Positions 1 through 11,472 of a DNA stretch of 64,000 bases are shown here, one piece after another; the stretch's first letter is position 1, and every line of letters begins with the position of its first letter. Origin of the DNA: Hexactinellida sp. DTS-2022 (taxonomy: Eukaryota > Porifera > Hexactinellida); contig JAPNXP010000006.1 in NCBI GenBank assembly GCA_028753945.1, positions 1,922,001-1,986,000 on the forward strand, read 5' to 3'. Below the pieces are notes generated by a model. That model saw only the letters and a list, made by a program, of their open reading frames with translations. It was not told where the DNA came from and made no database searches. Made by a program: the position numbers and the translations under genes.

Positions 1-38
1 AAATTGAAGTTATTAAGTCAACCAAAGCAAAGATTAAA
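1..38. repeat. Dispersed repeat end, inverted copy at 7541-7578
   Basis: The first 38 bases recur, inverted and with a few mismatches, at 7541-7578. The pair brackets the caspase region, so it may be two ends of an old element or two unrelated copies of one repeat. Bases 39-320 hold nothing else I recognise apart from a G-rich stretch near 190-230. Confidence 0.4.
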
Positions 39-322
39 GCCCAGATGTGGCAGGGAAATATATCATATAATTGATGAATGACTGTGCATCGGTTTCTGGA
101 AATTGTCCCAGAACATTTTTTCAACTGTATATTATCCACGTGGAAAAGGACAGTATGATAATTCCATGTGTCTACGTACCAGTGGCGGTCCCAGGGGAGG
201 AAGGGGGGATCCGTGGCAAAAGTCCCGGGTTAAAACATTATGAAACTAAACTCAAAATCGGGCTACGAACCTCAAATGAGTACTTGAATAGTATGCATGT
301 GAGAACCGATAAGTTATAACAA

Positions 323-478
323 CAGTCAACTCCCGTTATATCGAAACCGGATATTACGAAATGTGATATTTCCCTCAGAGTACTAAATGCATTTATTTTC
401 ATCCGCTTATAACGAATACACGGTTATATCGAAGGAGTATACAGGTCCCTTGGACTTCGATATAACGGGAGTTGACTG
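323..478. mobile_element. Pogo/Tigger-like MITE (156 bp)
   Basis: The terminal inverted repeats match perfectly for 23 bp and begin CAGTCAACTCCCGTTATATC. The right flank is TA, the pogo/Tc1-mariner target. The left flank reads AA, so the left half of the duplication has probably mutated. No coding capacity. Confidence 0.75.
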
Positions 479-479
479 T

Positions 480-746
480 ATATAGCCAGTATAGCAAAAT
501 AATATGTGAAAATTAAGAATCGAATATCCATTGGGGGGGCATGCAACACATACGAATTTTCATATTTGAATTTAGTTTATGCCATTAATGGAGTGTGAAT
601 TTCCTTGTTTACCTATACTTGAACTTAAGTTTGAATAAAATAGTTAAATATAATTCATTGTTCAATTAATGAAAATTATGTAGTCATATAAATTCCAATT
701 CAACGCAAACATCGCCTCTGCTCTAAATAACAACTCAATACCTAAA
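480..746. other. No gene seen upstream of the first caspase
   Basis: AT-rich sequence. Around 560-640 there is weak similarity to the interior of the Helitron-like family (for example 1860-2040). The promoter of the caspase at 747 would lie here, but I see no convincing core promoter motif. Confidence 0.3.
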
Positions 747-1639
747 ATGGCAGATTCTCTGCCCGGATACGACATTTCTAAAGTACCCGTGGTTACGGGA
801 TTAATATAGTAAATGAGTTCGAGAATTATCCAGAATTCCGGAGGAAAGGAGCAGACCAGGAAATCGCAATTCTCAAAAACCTGTTCGACTCTCTGGGATT
901 TATTACAGTTGTGTACAAACACCAGACAAAGCAACAAATAGAAACTATGCTGGATATGACCTCCAAAGATGAGGAACTGGAAGAGCATTCTATGATAACC
1001 ATTGCTTTCAGGTAATTACAACTTAGTCTACTTTGGTATACAATATATTGTGAGTATTTATGTTTATATTATTTTAGCTCACATGGCGGGGTTAATGAAT
1101 TATACTCAGCAGATTTCGATCCAAATGACCCAAATAAAGAAAAATTCGCATTATCGCAAAATGAAATGAAAGCATTCTTTGCCCCCGAAAAATGTCCTTT
1201 GTTGGAAGGCAAGCCAAAGCTTTTCTTCCTTAACGGGTGCAGATGGAACCCACCTAAGGTTCGAATGGCGGTAGTTCCCAGAGATTTCCTGACTCTACAT
1301 TCCGCTGTATATGGACACGTTTCTATGAGAGACAAAGCATCAGGCTCCCTATTCATAGACGCTCTGTGCGAGATTCTCCTGAAACTGGAATTCAATGAAC
1401 ACGACATATTGCAGCTGATACCATATATCAACACAAGACTGGAGAAAGGGATACAAAAAGAGACTTGCATTTCGGAAAGAACTTTAATGAAGAGGCTCTG
1501 TTTGACCAGGTAAGCATGAGTTAATATTATACAGTTTATACTCTGGTATTTGTTCACCTTATCTGAAATTCGTGTTAACAGGTATCAAACCAGAAAATGT
1601 AAGTTTATACAAACAACGGTCTATATTAAACAATACTAA
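747..1639 (+). CDS. Caspase-family cysteine protease, three exons, non-canonical active-site pentapeptide
   Basis: Caspases are cytosolic Asp-specific proteases that act in apoptosis and inflammation. Proposed exons are 747-1011, 1078-1509 and 1582-1639, with GT/AG introns of 66 and 72 bp; the first junction splits a Ser codon and gives SSHGG. Exon 1 carries the N-terminal p20 strand (VNEFENYPEFRRKG) and the D..IL..LF..LGF helix. Catalytic His is in SHGG (codon 1082-1084). Catalytic Cys lies in FFLNGCRW (codon 1238-1240), where QACRG is usual. The p10 part has VSMRDKASGSLFIDAL, matching the family's substrate-binding SWR...GSWFI region. The start at 747 gives almost no prodomain. Near 800-810 the frame must shift by one base, because the ATG frame meets TAG while the caspase frame continues. 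This may be a real frameshift, an error or an unusual splice. Family assignment is firm; function is uncertain. Confidence 0.8.
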
Positions 1640-1742
1640 TAGGGTGTCTAAACACCGTATTGTAGTTGAAAGTAACGCTTTTTACTGCGCCGACTACTAC
1701 GCAGTGGGCCAGCATTGAAAGCACTACACTGCCTTTATTATA

Positions 1743-2117
1743 TTACGAGCCCTTCGGTCTCGGTCGCTTTGCGACAGATCGGTGCTACGCACCTAATATT
1801 AACGGCCGCTGTGCGGCCTTACTCCTCACACTTTCTACCATGAAAATGGTAGAAAGGGACGTTATGATTTTGAATTTTCATGAATTTGTTTACCTATTTT
1901 GTGTAAACAACAACAAATATTCATATTAGAATTTTATAAACGTGAAATTCGTGTTCAGCATACTTGTTTACCTATTACGACATTTGTTTACCCATTATAA
2001 CATTAGAAGTTAGTTTATATCTCATATATAAATGCGGTTTCTATTCCCCCATCACTTTAATACAATTCGAACAAACACACACACAAACACACACCAATCT
2101 AGATTTAATAATATAGA
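1743..2117 (-). mobile_element. Helitron-like non-autonomous element (about 375 bp)
   Basis: On the minus strand it starts TCTATATTATTAAA directly after an A, followed by GT-rich sequence. It ends in a GC-rich segment able to form hairpins and then GGGCTCGTAA. The same 5' start follows an A at 22674 (minus), 49435 and 52867 (plus). There are no inverted termini, which fits Helitrons (5'-TC, insertion between A and T). No coding sequence; the 3' end is not a perfect CTRR, so the class is provisional. Confidence 0.55.
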
Positions 2118-2352
2118 TTATTTTAAATTATTTTTTCTATGTAGAATCAACCCTATAGCTGAAAGGATGAAATTAGGCAGGTAGGTTCAGAGTGACTGTC
2201 TAGTTTGCACTTGGGATTACAATTTTGACTGTTAAATAAATTGGGTTAGAAGGAACTTCCAGCACTACAAATGATCGTTACCTTCCGAAACACCTTTAGA
2301 AATGGTTTATCACCATTGTAGTGATTATGAAATAGCGAAAAAATCTAAAATT

Positions 2353-2433
2353 ACTGCTGTGCGGACAGCATTTTCTCATGGAGGCACTATCACTCAACCC
2401 ACAAACTATAGTGCCTCCAAAAGAAAATGCTGT
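2353..2433. repeat. Foldback hairpin with arms of about 35 bp
   Basis: Two imperfect inverted arms share GACAGCATTTTCT and GGAGGCACTAT around a short loop. It may be a tiny MITE or the end of a larger foldback. The surrounding 2118-2880 holds no gene. Confidence 0.5.
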
Positions 2434-2883
2434 CAGCATAGCTGCAATTTGCTTAAGTATTAGGCAAATTCTTAATTTTATCCGAAAGTTTAGTAAACGT
2501 TAACACTTCAGCCTAGTTTTTAATAATTAAGAAATATAATAAAGTTGAGTATGGTAGTGAATAAGGCCCAAGCTATGCAAAAATTAATTATGTCTGCAAT
2601 AAATTGTATATAATACTCAAAACCTAAACCGAACCACTTCATGCCACTTTCTATTAACCAAACTGTTCGGTTAACCGAGATTCTACTGTAACTGTAAATA
2701 TGTTTGCTGTCAAAATAAATAGATTGAAGGAACTCAGGATGTTAATTACTATGCAAAAAACTGAGTTGTTGATAGCAAACAGCATACACGGCTTTAGCGG
2801 CCATACCGCTGATTTATATAAAATATGTGAATGTTTATTTGGGTTACATTAAGACCATTCATAACAAAGTTATCAATACTTTC

Positions 2884-3232
2884 AGGTGTACACCAGAGTG
2901 GACCATGGATCAACAGGGTGACCTATTGACCCATCGACCGATCACACAATTTCAAATATCTAAATTAACTGTCACAGTAACAGAATAGTAACATAATAAT
3001 TAATTGATAAACAGAGTACAGAGTAACAAAATAAACAAAGCTACTTGTTGTATGTCAAATAACTATAGTATTTCTATGCACATCAATATTATTACGATGA
3101 TGGGTGATTCATGTTTTAACAGGAGAATCCAATATATTTCCAAATGGGTCATCCATTACCCATCTGACCCATAGATTTAGGTGACCCGTGAGTCATGACC
3201 AATCAACCGATGGTTCACTCTGGTGTATACCT
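2884..3232. mobile_element. TIR element (MITE, about 350 bp)
   Basis: Imperfect inverted ends begin AGGTGTACACCAGAGTG on the left and, read inwards from the right, AGGTATACACCAGAGTG. A TA inside each end would fit a Tc1-mariner target with ends CACCAGAGTG. A partial relative of its right half occurs at about 7145-7275. Confidence 0.6.
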
Positions 3233-3773
3233 CATTAATTTTATCTCAAATAATGTAATAAGTATTGCTTCTTTAACAGGGAAGAAGAGATTTTGCCAAA
3301 TCGAATAGAACATGCTAAATTTACGAATGTTTATAATTTTTTAAAAGGATTCACAAGGTTTGCCTCTATTCATACTATTCAGTACTTCTAAAGACTTTAA
3401 ATGAGGCAAATAAGATTTGTAAGCAGACTTTTTCACTGCCTGGGATTTTGCAGGGCAGAACTATTTATACTGTTTTCACTCATTCTTCTTATCGCCTAGG
3501 TCTGTATACCTGCTTCTGGTTGATTTGACTATTAAAGACTTGAATAGTACGATAGAAGAACGTCATAGAGAGGATAGAAATGAGAAGAGATCGAAAACGG
3601 GGGTTCCCGAGACGTATTTATAAGTTTATGAATTTTGGCTTAATGCCATTTACTCGGTTAGCAAAACAGGCCACACTAGTGGCATTATACCACTACCAAA
3701 ATAATATTTGTATTCAGCAAAGCAGATTAAGTGAAGGAGGATGTAGAAAAAAAAAATTCTCGATACAATTAGA

Positions 3774-5350
3774 GTGCGCATGTATCCAAAGAACAATTCA
3801 TTCAGTCTTGTTCATGAGGATGAAATGTTTATACTGAGTTGTAAATCAGATTCTCCTTATTTTCAAAATATATCAAAATTAAAATCTACAATCAAACAGT
3901 TGTCAGATAAAGTAGCTTTTCAAGAACCTATCCCAATCAAATGGTTAAATTTAGCAAACGATATATTGCGGGTTGATCGACCGATTATTGATTAATCTTA
4001 TGTTAAGTTGTTGGCAAACAAGTATAAATGTTCAGATGAATTAGATAACTTCTTGCATTTTTTCAATGATATCGGATTTTTATTCTACATACAAAAGAAG
4101 ATTATTATCGATATTCAAAAGTTGCTAGACCTCATACACTGTATTCTTTTTCACAATTTGACAAAAATGAGAAACTAAAACTTCCGTACACAATCAAGGA
4201 TGTCACAGAATTGAATGAAAAGGGTCAACTCTGTTATAGTTTGCTTCAAAGTATTCTGGCAAATTTAGAATTGACTCATTTAAAAGAACATTTTCTCAGC
4301 CTACTTCTCAGTTATGGCATTCTAGTACAAAATCAAGAATTAGGGGAGAACTCTCATAACTACTATGTTCCTTATTTAACCATTGGATCTCTGGACGATC
4401 TGAAGCAAAGCCTCCCGGGCGAAATATTCAAAGAGTTGAAGGTTAATCCAACTTTTTTAATATTCTTTGCCGATGGCTTTCTTCCTGCTTCCCTCTACTT
4501 TACTCTTATTTCAAAATGCTTGAAAGAAAATAAATACGAAGAGCTACCACCATCACATCTAGGATTCGATTGCGCTATCTTCTAAGTGAGTAAACATTTG
4601 TTAATTTCATTCGAATTCTCTAAAGATCGCAATAACATCATAGTTTCCTTCCCTACATTCCTTACATATGATAGTCAATCCTTTGAAGAAGATGATTGTA
4701 ATTGGGAAATTATTAACTATTTGGAATTCTTACAGCTTTCTATTGTTGAATTCAGACTTTACTAATTCCTTGTGGTAATCTCGCCCAATTGATGTTTGTG
4801 TGCGACACATGATACTCTATCTCTGTTAGAAAAAGGCAAAAGACCAACATGCAGTTTGGATATTGTTTTCTCTATCAATGTAGCTGAAATATTATCCGAG
4901 TTAAAAGTAGCCAATCCACATAGTAACCCTTCCATTTCAACAGTCGGGAACGGATTTTGTTATAATAATCAATTGACAAAAGCTTCTAATTATATGAAGT
5001 CGACCGTTTTATATTTTAATCTTAAACGTCATCTTACGATAATGCTACATTACAGGATTTCGTTTTAGACAATCAGGATCATTTTAAGAAAAATTTGAAA
5101 TGGTAGAAATTATCCTATCCTCTTTACTCAAATGGACTCATCACTATCCAAAGATTTTCCTCGATTATCTACTTGGGTAATCGCATTAAGGAAAAATCAA
5201 ATGACCTTTTTGGGATCTCTTTCACAAAGGACCTCTTTGGGCGGCTAAATTCTATGTAACTCTGGATCGTAATAGTGAAAATCCCGAGAATCAAAAACTA
5301 GTCAAATTTATTTCTTACAAATGTCCTCCTTTCGAAAATGTTAAAGATGT
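3774..5350 (+). pseudogene. Roc-COR (ROCO) family remnant: end of Roc and COR domain
   Basis: ROCO proteins are Ras-like GTPases (Roc) followed by a COR dimerisation domain. The first part matches the end of Roc entering COR, with DSPYFQNISKLKSTIKQL followed by PIPIKWLNLANDIL. Next come FLHFFNDIGFLFYI and IDIQKLLDLIHCI, typical COR-A motifs. The best open block (4211-4585) has HFLSLLLSYGILVQ, a YYVPYL motif and FADGFLPASLYF, which match the COR-B core. In-frame stops at 3993 and 4583, a frameshift near 4155 and later stops show it is dead. Sequence at 3560-3773 may be Roc, but no P-loop was found. No introns are needed, which could suggest retrocopy origin. The caspase at 5700-6403 follows on the same strand. 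COR assignment rests on motif pattern only. Confidence 0.6.
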
Positions 5351-5354
5351 AGAG

Positions 5355-5500
5355 CAGGCGTGTCAAACTGGTGGCCCGCCGATTGCTCAGATGTGTTCCG
5401 CAATCCATTAAAATATCTGGAATATGGCCCGAGTAAAGGGCTGGGGTTATGAAATTTTCCCACTGTTCGAATCGAGTTTGACAAACCTGCATTGTAGAGC
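5355..5500. mobile_element. hAT-type MITE (about 146 bp)
   Basis: It starts CAGGCGTGTCAAACTGG..GGCCCG and ends GAGTTTGACAAACCTG, the end pattern of widespread Charlie-like hAT MITEs. ATGTAGAG on the left and TTGTAGAG two bases beyond the right end look like a slightly displaced 8-bp duplication. It sits between the COR remnant and the caspase and interrupts an open stretch there. Confidence 0.65.
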
Positions 5501-5508
5501 AAATTAAT

Positions 5509-5638
5509 CAGGGGTGGCGGAAGCGGTCAGACCAAGGCCTGACCACTTTTACAAAGAGGCACGTGTACACTCTTACGTCACTAGTTAGGCCGGTCAAGCC
5601 ATGGCCTGACCACTCTCTAACTGCTTCCGCCGGCCCTG
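5509..5638. mobile_element. hAT-type MITE (130 bp)
   Basis: Inverted ends read CAGGGGTGGCGGAAGC and CAGGGCCGGCGGAAGC when each is read inwards. The flanks AAATTAAT and CTAATTAT agree at five or six of eight positions, consistent with an old 8-bp duplication. It is separated by only eight bases from the MITE at 5355-5500. Confidence 0.65.
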
Positions 5639-5699
5639 CTAATTATTGTGATCTTAAAGCCTCGATACGAACGTATAATAACCCTATAATGCATAGAAT

Positions 5700-6403
5700 G
5701 AATAGAAACATGGGATAGCGTTTATAGTCAATATCGAGAAATTTGAAGATGAAAGAATGTATCCGAATAGGATAGGATCTAACCATGATTTAAATTCTTT
5801 AATTTATATTTTCAAAGTCCTACAATACGATTCTAAAGTATATGAAAATGTGACACGTTTAGAATTTGTGAGAGCTATTAAATCTATTCAGTCAGTAGAC
5901 CATTCTATGTACGATTCTTTCTTCTGTGTTATTATGTCACATGGAAATGAAAAAGAAGAAGTTATATTCTCCAACAATAAGACCTGCCAAAATTAAAATC
6001 GTGAATCAATTTTCACCTCGTTATTGTGAGGGACTAGAATCCAAACCTAGAGTCTTTATTTTCCAGGCCTGTAGAGGTTCAGAAAGGAAGTATGACAATA
6101 ATGAAGTTCTAAATGAATTTGGTATAGCTTGTCGTAGAGCTCTTTTCCTACAAACTTCCAGCCAAAATTGATGAGACAGTTGATACATTTATTGGTGATT
6201 CCACTTTAGATCAATATGTCTCCTATAGATCAGAATCAGAGGGCACCTTCTACCTACAATCTTTGTACAATGTTATGCAGTACTGTAGCAATTTAGAGTT
6301 TGTGCAGATGATGACTGAAGTTAGGAGGCGAGTTGGTTTAATTTCTGAACACAAACAATGTACTGAAGATACTAGTCATTTAGAGAAGAATTTATACTTT
6401 TGA
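5700..6403 (+). pseudogene. Caspase p20-p10, frameshifted, canonical QACRG
   Basis: Three frames together give a complete caspase catalytic unit. Frame one has AFIVNIEKFEDERM, then GSNHDLNSLIYIFKVLQYD and the catalytic His in IMSHG (codon 5940-5942). Frame two has KPRVFIFQACRG, with catalytic Cys at codon 6070-6072. Frame three carries p10 with YVSYRSESEGTFYLQSL, then MMTEVRRRVG and a terminal LEKNLYF before TGA at 6401-6403. Two frameshifts (about 5945-5990 and 6150-6170) break it. Key residues are intact, so decay looks recent, or the breaks are assembly or polymorphism effects. It shares its strand with the COR remnant at 3774-5350, and the linker between them is open apart from two MITEs, so it may be the C-terminal part of a Roc-COR-caspase fusion. 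Confidence 0.75.
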
Positions 6404-8179
6404 AATCTGTGGGAATATTAATGTTTATATAATTGTAATTTGAATTACTTTAAGCATATCTTAGTATTGAGCTGCTAACTTGTTCCTCTGGAGGATTTCT
6501 CACTCCAGATTTGTAGAATTTATTGCTATTACCTATTTTGTGTGTACGTACTAATATTCCTAACATCGTTACTTTACTCTACTGTGGGTTGGCCAAAATT
6601 CCCAAAATCTAATAATATTTTTCCTACTTACGACCCCTTCGGCTCGCTTTATTGAATAGACAAAAATATCTTTACATTAAAATTATGAAAAATTTGGATA
6701 CGTATTCAGTATAGTTGTTTACTTATAATACCCGTCGAAAGCAAGCCTCTAGGTTCATTCTGAATTTTCATTAATTTGTTCACCTATTTTCGTAAACAAC
6801 AACAATAAATATTCATATTAGAAATTATTTAAATGCGAAATTCTAAATCAGCCACTTGTTTACCTATACTTAGTAACATTTGGAAGTTAGTTTATATATC
6901 AATTATACATGCGGTTTCGGTTTCTAGTTTACATTACATTGGAAGTGTGAAAATCGCATAACTTACATTCCACAAATATTTTCGATAAACCAATATGACA
7001 GTTGGACTCCCAAAATATGACTTCCTATACGACAATAATACATTTCCTGTGTCTTTCATTAGTGGATTACGGGATATCAATAAGTAACAATACGCTAATT
7101 TTACCGTAAAACGAAGTTTACAGTCCCTATATTAAAGAAGTCCCTGGTCAAATATGTTTAGTATTCTATGCACATCAATTTCTTGATTATGATGAGGGTT
7201 GGCATTTTAACTGAAGAATGCATTGAAATTCCAAATTGGTAATGGAGCTGTGACCCATGACCCCATGGTCCACATACCAACTCCGAGATTTTTCCAGCAA
7301 TTATAGCATTTTGGGAGCACAGAAACTAAGTATTCAATTTAAATATCCAGAATCACGGATCAAAAATGTTTCCTTCTTTAAAGTGCATATGTTTTCATGA
7401 GGTACTTGCAATTCATCAGCAGAATCATGGCTTCAACTAAACTCTTATGACGGCGTATTGTACGTTTAACTGAACTCAAAGTGGATAATGGTACTATGCT
7501 TGATTATTTCTCTCATTAATTGATATCCCATCAAAATTGTGCCCTTAATCTTTGCTTTAGTTGACTCAATAAGTTCAATATTAAGTGGAGATTGTTCGAT
7601 AACAAGTGGCATGGCCATTAGAAATCTCAAAAATGATTATTCCTTTGCAAAGGAGGTATTACAATGAATTAACATTACAAGTATCACAAATACTAAGAGG
7701 TGTTGTTTAAACTGATATAAAAATATGGAAATATAGCGGTTAACATTTACAAATCTAGGTGATATAATAACAATGCGGGTATTTTAACAACAACATACAC
7801 TCCCTTGCCGAAAGTATTCGAACAGGATTTGTAATGCTCACACAAAAATCATCTAACATCGTATTAAAGGCCATTTCTACTACCCTGAAATGAATTAAAA
7901 TATATTGCTATATTTCTGAATTTTAAAACATTGTGATTTTAGATCATATTCAGCCAATATCCATGAGTGGCAGTGCCCCTGCCACGTGCCACAAAGGGAA
8001 GGGGCTGTATCTCAGTAGAAAATAATCATAATTTGTGTAAGTTAATTGCCCCATAGGTATCAAAAATTAAATTTCTAATTAGCTCATTAAATAGATAGAG
8101 CTCTATAAAAATTCAAATCACAAAAATTACCTATTTTTATCATACTGGACATATCATGTTAAAAAATATCCAAGTAGAA
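6404..8179. other. Gene-free stretch with repeat fragments
   Basis: 6630-6930 is a truncated minus-strand relative of the Helitron-like family; it shares the interior seen at 1860-2040 and a CTTCGGCTCG end. 6985-7095 resembles the foldback arm at 37740-37830. 7145-7275 resembles the MITE at 2884-3232. From 7600 to 8179 I recognise nothing. Confidence 0.5.
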
Positions 8180-8699
8180 CAGGAGTTCCCAACCTTTTGT
8201 AAGCCATGTACCACTTAGCAAAAAAATCTTTTCCCCGCGTACCCCCCATAGAATAATTCCTATACAATGCATACATGAACGTAGGGAAAAATATACGTAA
8301 ATAATAATTTTATATCAAAAGTACTGAAATTTGGAAAATTATTGAATTTTATTAACCTAAAGTTTAGTGTGATGGTTGATATTGTTAGCTAATTTTAAGC
8401 TTATCAAATCTCGGTGACGTTTAACCAGACCAATATTTTGTCTTAATGTTCAGCATGGTAGAAAATCCAGGTTCAGATAAATAGGTGGAAGGAAAGAGAA
8501 GGAGATGTTGTACAGCATGCGTAGCAATTTTCTTGTAAGATTCAGTCATTTTGCACCAAAAGGATATGAGTGAATTATAATCAAACGCATTTCGTGCTGT
8601 TGAGTCAATTTAAAATCTAGGAAATCTTCCTGCAATGTATCTAGAAGAGATGCCAGATCAATATTAAAAGGATTTCTGAGAAACTTCGTATCTAAGTCA

Positions 8700-10660
8700 A
8701 TCGAGGTCTGGAAAGTATAAATTAATTAATTTCGGAAAGAACGCATTGCTTTTGCACCAAATAATACATAATTTCTCTAATCTTAGTATCAGCAGCAGCA
8801 CTATTGGAAATATAACTGAAGGAATAAAACATACCCATGTTACCATTTTCACCTTGGTCTCCCATAATTCAAGTTTCATCAGAAAGGTTCGGACTTTGTC
8901 AAAAAAGTCAATGACAATAGCGTCACGACCTTGAAGAAATATATTCAGCATGTTTATACGAGTGAAAATATCCTCCAAGTAGGCTAGTTTATACAGCCAT
9001 TCTTCATTTTTTAGCATTTCACTCATATCTTGTGAAACAGCTCTCTTATCTCGATTAAAAAATTCCTGAGCTCTGTTTTCTCTTTAGGACATTTCCTTTC
9101 GACTACCATACTTCAGTGTGAAATAACACTGTTTCATATTCACTACCAAAATCTTGACATAATAATTTGAATAATCGAGTATTTAACGCACTACTCTTTA
9201 GAAAGTTTACCATTTTTGACCACATCTCCGAGTACATACATAAGTTCCTCAGGCATCGTCCTGGCAGCAGTGCTTGCCGATGTATCATGCAATGTAAAGT
9301 CTTAATATCGAGGTTTTAACGTTTTATTCTAGTTAGGAATCCTGATCGACAGTCTAGCATAGCAGGAGCCCCATCACTTGTAATTCCAAAAAACATTCTG
9401 CCATAATCAGTGTTTGCCAGAAAAGAACACCCCGGAAAAATCCCATGGAAAAAACCGGTTTTTTCACCCCGGAAAAGGGCAGTTAATTTGGAAAAAACAC
9501 TTATGACCATATATGGCAACACTGCATGCCCATTTATGGTCAGCTTCTATATGCAAGAGACTGATTTTCTAAAGGGATTCTACACTTCTTGTGCACCGAT
9601 TGTTAAATTTAGGACTTTTGAGAGTGGGTCCCTAATCCTAAACTAAGGTTAGTGAATTAACCACTGAATGTGGTGTGTAGGAATTCTTCGATACCAAATA
9701 ATCATTTAAAAGTAATCTAACCGTGTGAAAGTTATCAGATTGTGGAATTTGCATTTACTTACTATAGACAGTAAAATAGTATCCGCACTGTCACCGAAAT
9801 ATATTAATCATGCGAGGCCAGTAAATAGAAAAAAGGCAGAAAAGTCCAGAAAAGGGTGGTTTTTTCCACCTGCCCCGGTCTTTTCTAGAAAATGGCGTTT
9901 TTTCCGAACACTGTCCATAATAGACCTTCAGTTCGGAAAAATTTGAAACTTTTTCAAATATATCTTCGCCTTTAGTTGTAGATTCCAGAGATTCACAAAA
10001 TAAAAATTCTGTTTGAATATGTCACCATTGATGTACTTGACAAAGATAGCAATTGTGCACAGTTGGACACATCTGTTGATTCATCGAGTTGTGTTGCAAA
10101 AAGATTCAGAGGTCTTCCTTTATTTCACAATAACTTTTCTTCTTTGATATCGTTAGTTATCTCAGTTAATCTTCTATGTACTGTGTAGTTTGAAAGAGAT
10201 ATAGAATCCAGTTTTTTACAGACTCTTCTCCAAACATTGTGCTGACAATATCTTTGCAGCATGGAAGAATGAAGTCTTCTGCAATAGTATGTGGCTTTTT
10301 CGCTTTTGCAACTTAATAAGAGACTAAGTAAGAGGCATGGATAGCAAACTTATTCTGCTCGTAGAATTGGCCTTTGTTATCTAGGCGTATTCGTTTCAGA
10401 CATTCATGTTTCCTTTTTAAAAACGCAATATCCTTATCCTTCAAATCTGCATGATGACCGATCAAATGTCTCTTTAATAAGCTCGGTTTCATTCTGTTGT
10501 CACTCAAAACCTTTGAACAAATTACACATTGGGGATATTCTGTGCTTCTTTTCACAATTGATGTGAAACCATAAGCAAGCAATGTACATCTCGGAATAGT
10601 GACATTTCTTCGGTAAAGTAGTAGTTGCTGAGATGGATGCCATATTTTCTTTGACCAAAG
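8700..10660 (-). pseudogene. hAT transposase (ZBED5-type) remnant
   Basis: Read on the minus strand, pieces appear in the usual order. A BED/TTF-like finger comes first (PQCVICSKVLS, MKPSLLKRHLIGHH). The RNase-H part follows, with HTIAEDFILPCCKDIV, then VHQWHIQTEFLFCESL and TKGEDIFEKV. After it come GITSDGAPAMLDC with CRSGFLTRI, then IHRQALLPG, LNTRLFKLLCQDFGSEYE and LFHTEVW, and finally EEWLYKLAYLEDIFTRINML. These match ZBED5/Charlie-like hAT proteins. Stops and frameshifts separate the pieces, and a 506-bp MITE sits just before GITSDGAPAM. It cannot make a functional transposase. Confidence 0.8.
9408..9913. mobile_element. hAT-type MITE nested in the hAT transposon (506 bp)
   Basis: The ends start CAGTGTTTGCC on the left and CAGTGTTCGG read inwards from the right. 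The flanks GCCATAAT (9400-9407) and TCCATAAT (9914-9921) match at seven of eight positions. Both ends are rich in GGAAAA/CCGG motifs. It interrupts the transposase reading frame. Confidence 0.8.
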
Positions 10661-11209
10661 TACAATATCACTTATAATTATAAAAATATTCATTATGTAG
10701 ATAACGGATAACAAACAGTACATAAGATGAAGCAAAATTGGAGTTCAATCACGTTATAATGCATAGTAATGAATTTAGAAATCCTGACCATCAATATATT
10801 TTGGCTTCTTTATAGAAGTCTTAATCAATCCATTTGTGATTCCACGGGTCTCGCATATGTTTTAGTATTTTCAACTCGAGAAAATTGAGTGGATTAAAAG
10901 TATCAAATTGCACCTAATTTCAAACTCAATGAATTAAATTATGTTTGAGTGTTGATTTGTAATTATTTACGAATCACACAATAAAAATTGGAATTGTAAC
11001 CCAGCAGGCGTACCCCTAGCGTACTCCCAGGATACGCGTACCCCAGGTTGGGAATCCCTGATATAGAAGCATCTACAACGTAATATTGATTCTAAAACTG
11101 TAATTGTAGAGTGTACATTTAAAATGAAGCTGGGAACAATTTCTACATTTCATATAAGGTAAACAAGTGGGCTAACATGATTATCGCATTAATAAATTTA
11201 GGAAATGAA

Positions 11210-11472
11210 TACCGTATATACTCTAATAGTAGCCCCTATTCGAATAATCGCCTACCTCCAATAATAGCCCTCCCAAAATAGCAAATAAAAATTTACTACC
11301 AGTGCCCTGAGTAAATTTATTCATCAAATATTAGTCGCAATACGATTATCAACTGATTTATACTAAATAAATTGTATCAACATGTGATATTTTCGAAAAG
11401 TCACAAAAATTATTGGCCAGAAATGGCCTAAAAACAATAATCGCCTAGGCTACTATTCGAATAAATACGGTA
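11210..11472. mobile_element. TIR element (about 263 bp)
   Basis: Left end TACCGTATATACTCTAATAG and right end, read inwards, TACCGTATTTATTCGAATAG form inverted termini, with GGCGATTATT shared further in. No clear target duplication. No coding sequence. Confidence 0.6.

Larger units (their letters stand above)
8180..11060 (-). mobile_element. hAT transposon, ZBED/Charlie-like, 2.9 kb
   Basis: The ends are CAGGAGTTCCCAACC and, read inwards from the right, CAGGGATTCCCAACC. The flanks AAGTAGAA and ATATAGAA match at six of eight positions, an aged 8-bp hAT duplication. The interior encodes a decayed minus-strand hAT transposase and carries a nested MITE at 9408-9913. Confidence 0.85.

Noticed and set aside
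1069-1557. 162-codon minus-strand open frame
   Set aside because: It is the antisense of caspase exon 2, which has clear family motifs on the plus strand.
3280-3359. Possible 80-base exon encoding EEEILPNRIEHAKFTNVYNF
   Set aside because: Has acceptor- and donor-like ends but no family match and no clear neighbour to join in frame, so it was not listed as a feature.
5298-5492. 64-codon minus-strand open frame
   Set aside because: Lies almost wholly in the hAT MITE 5355-5500.
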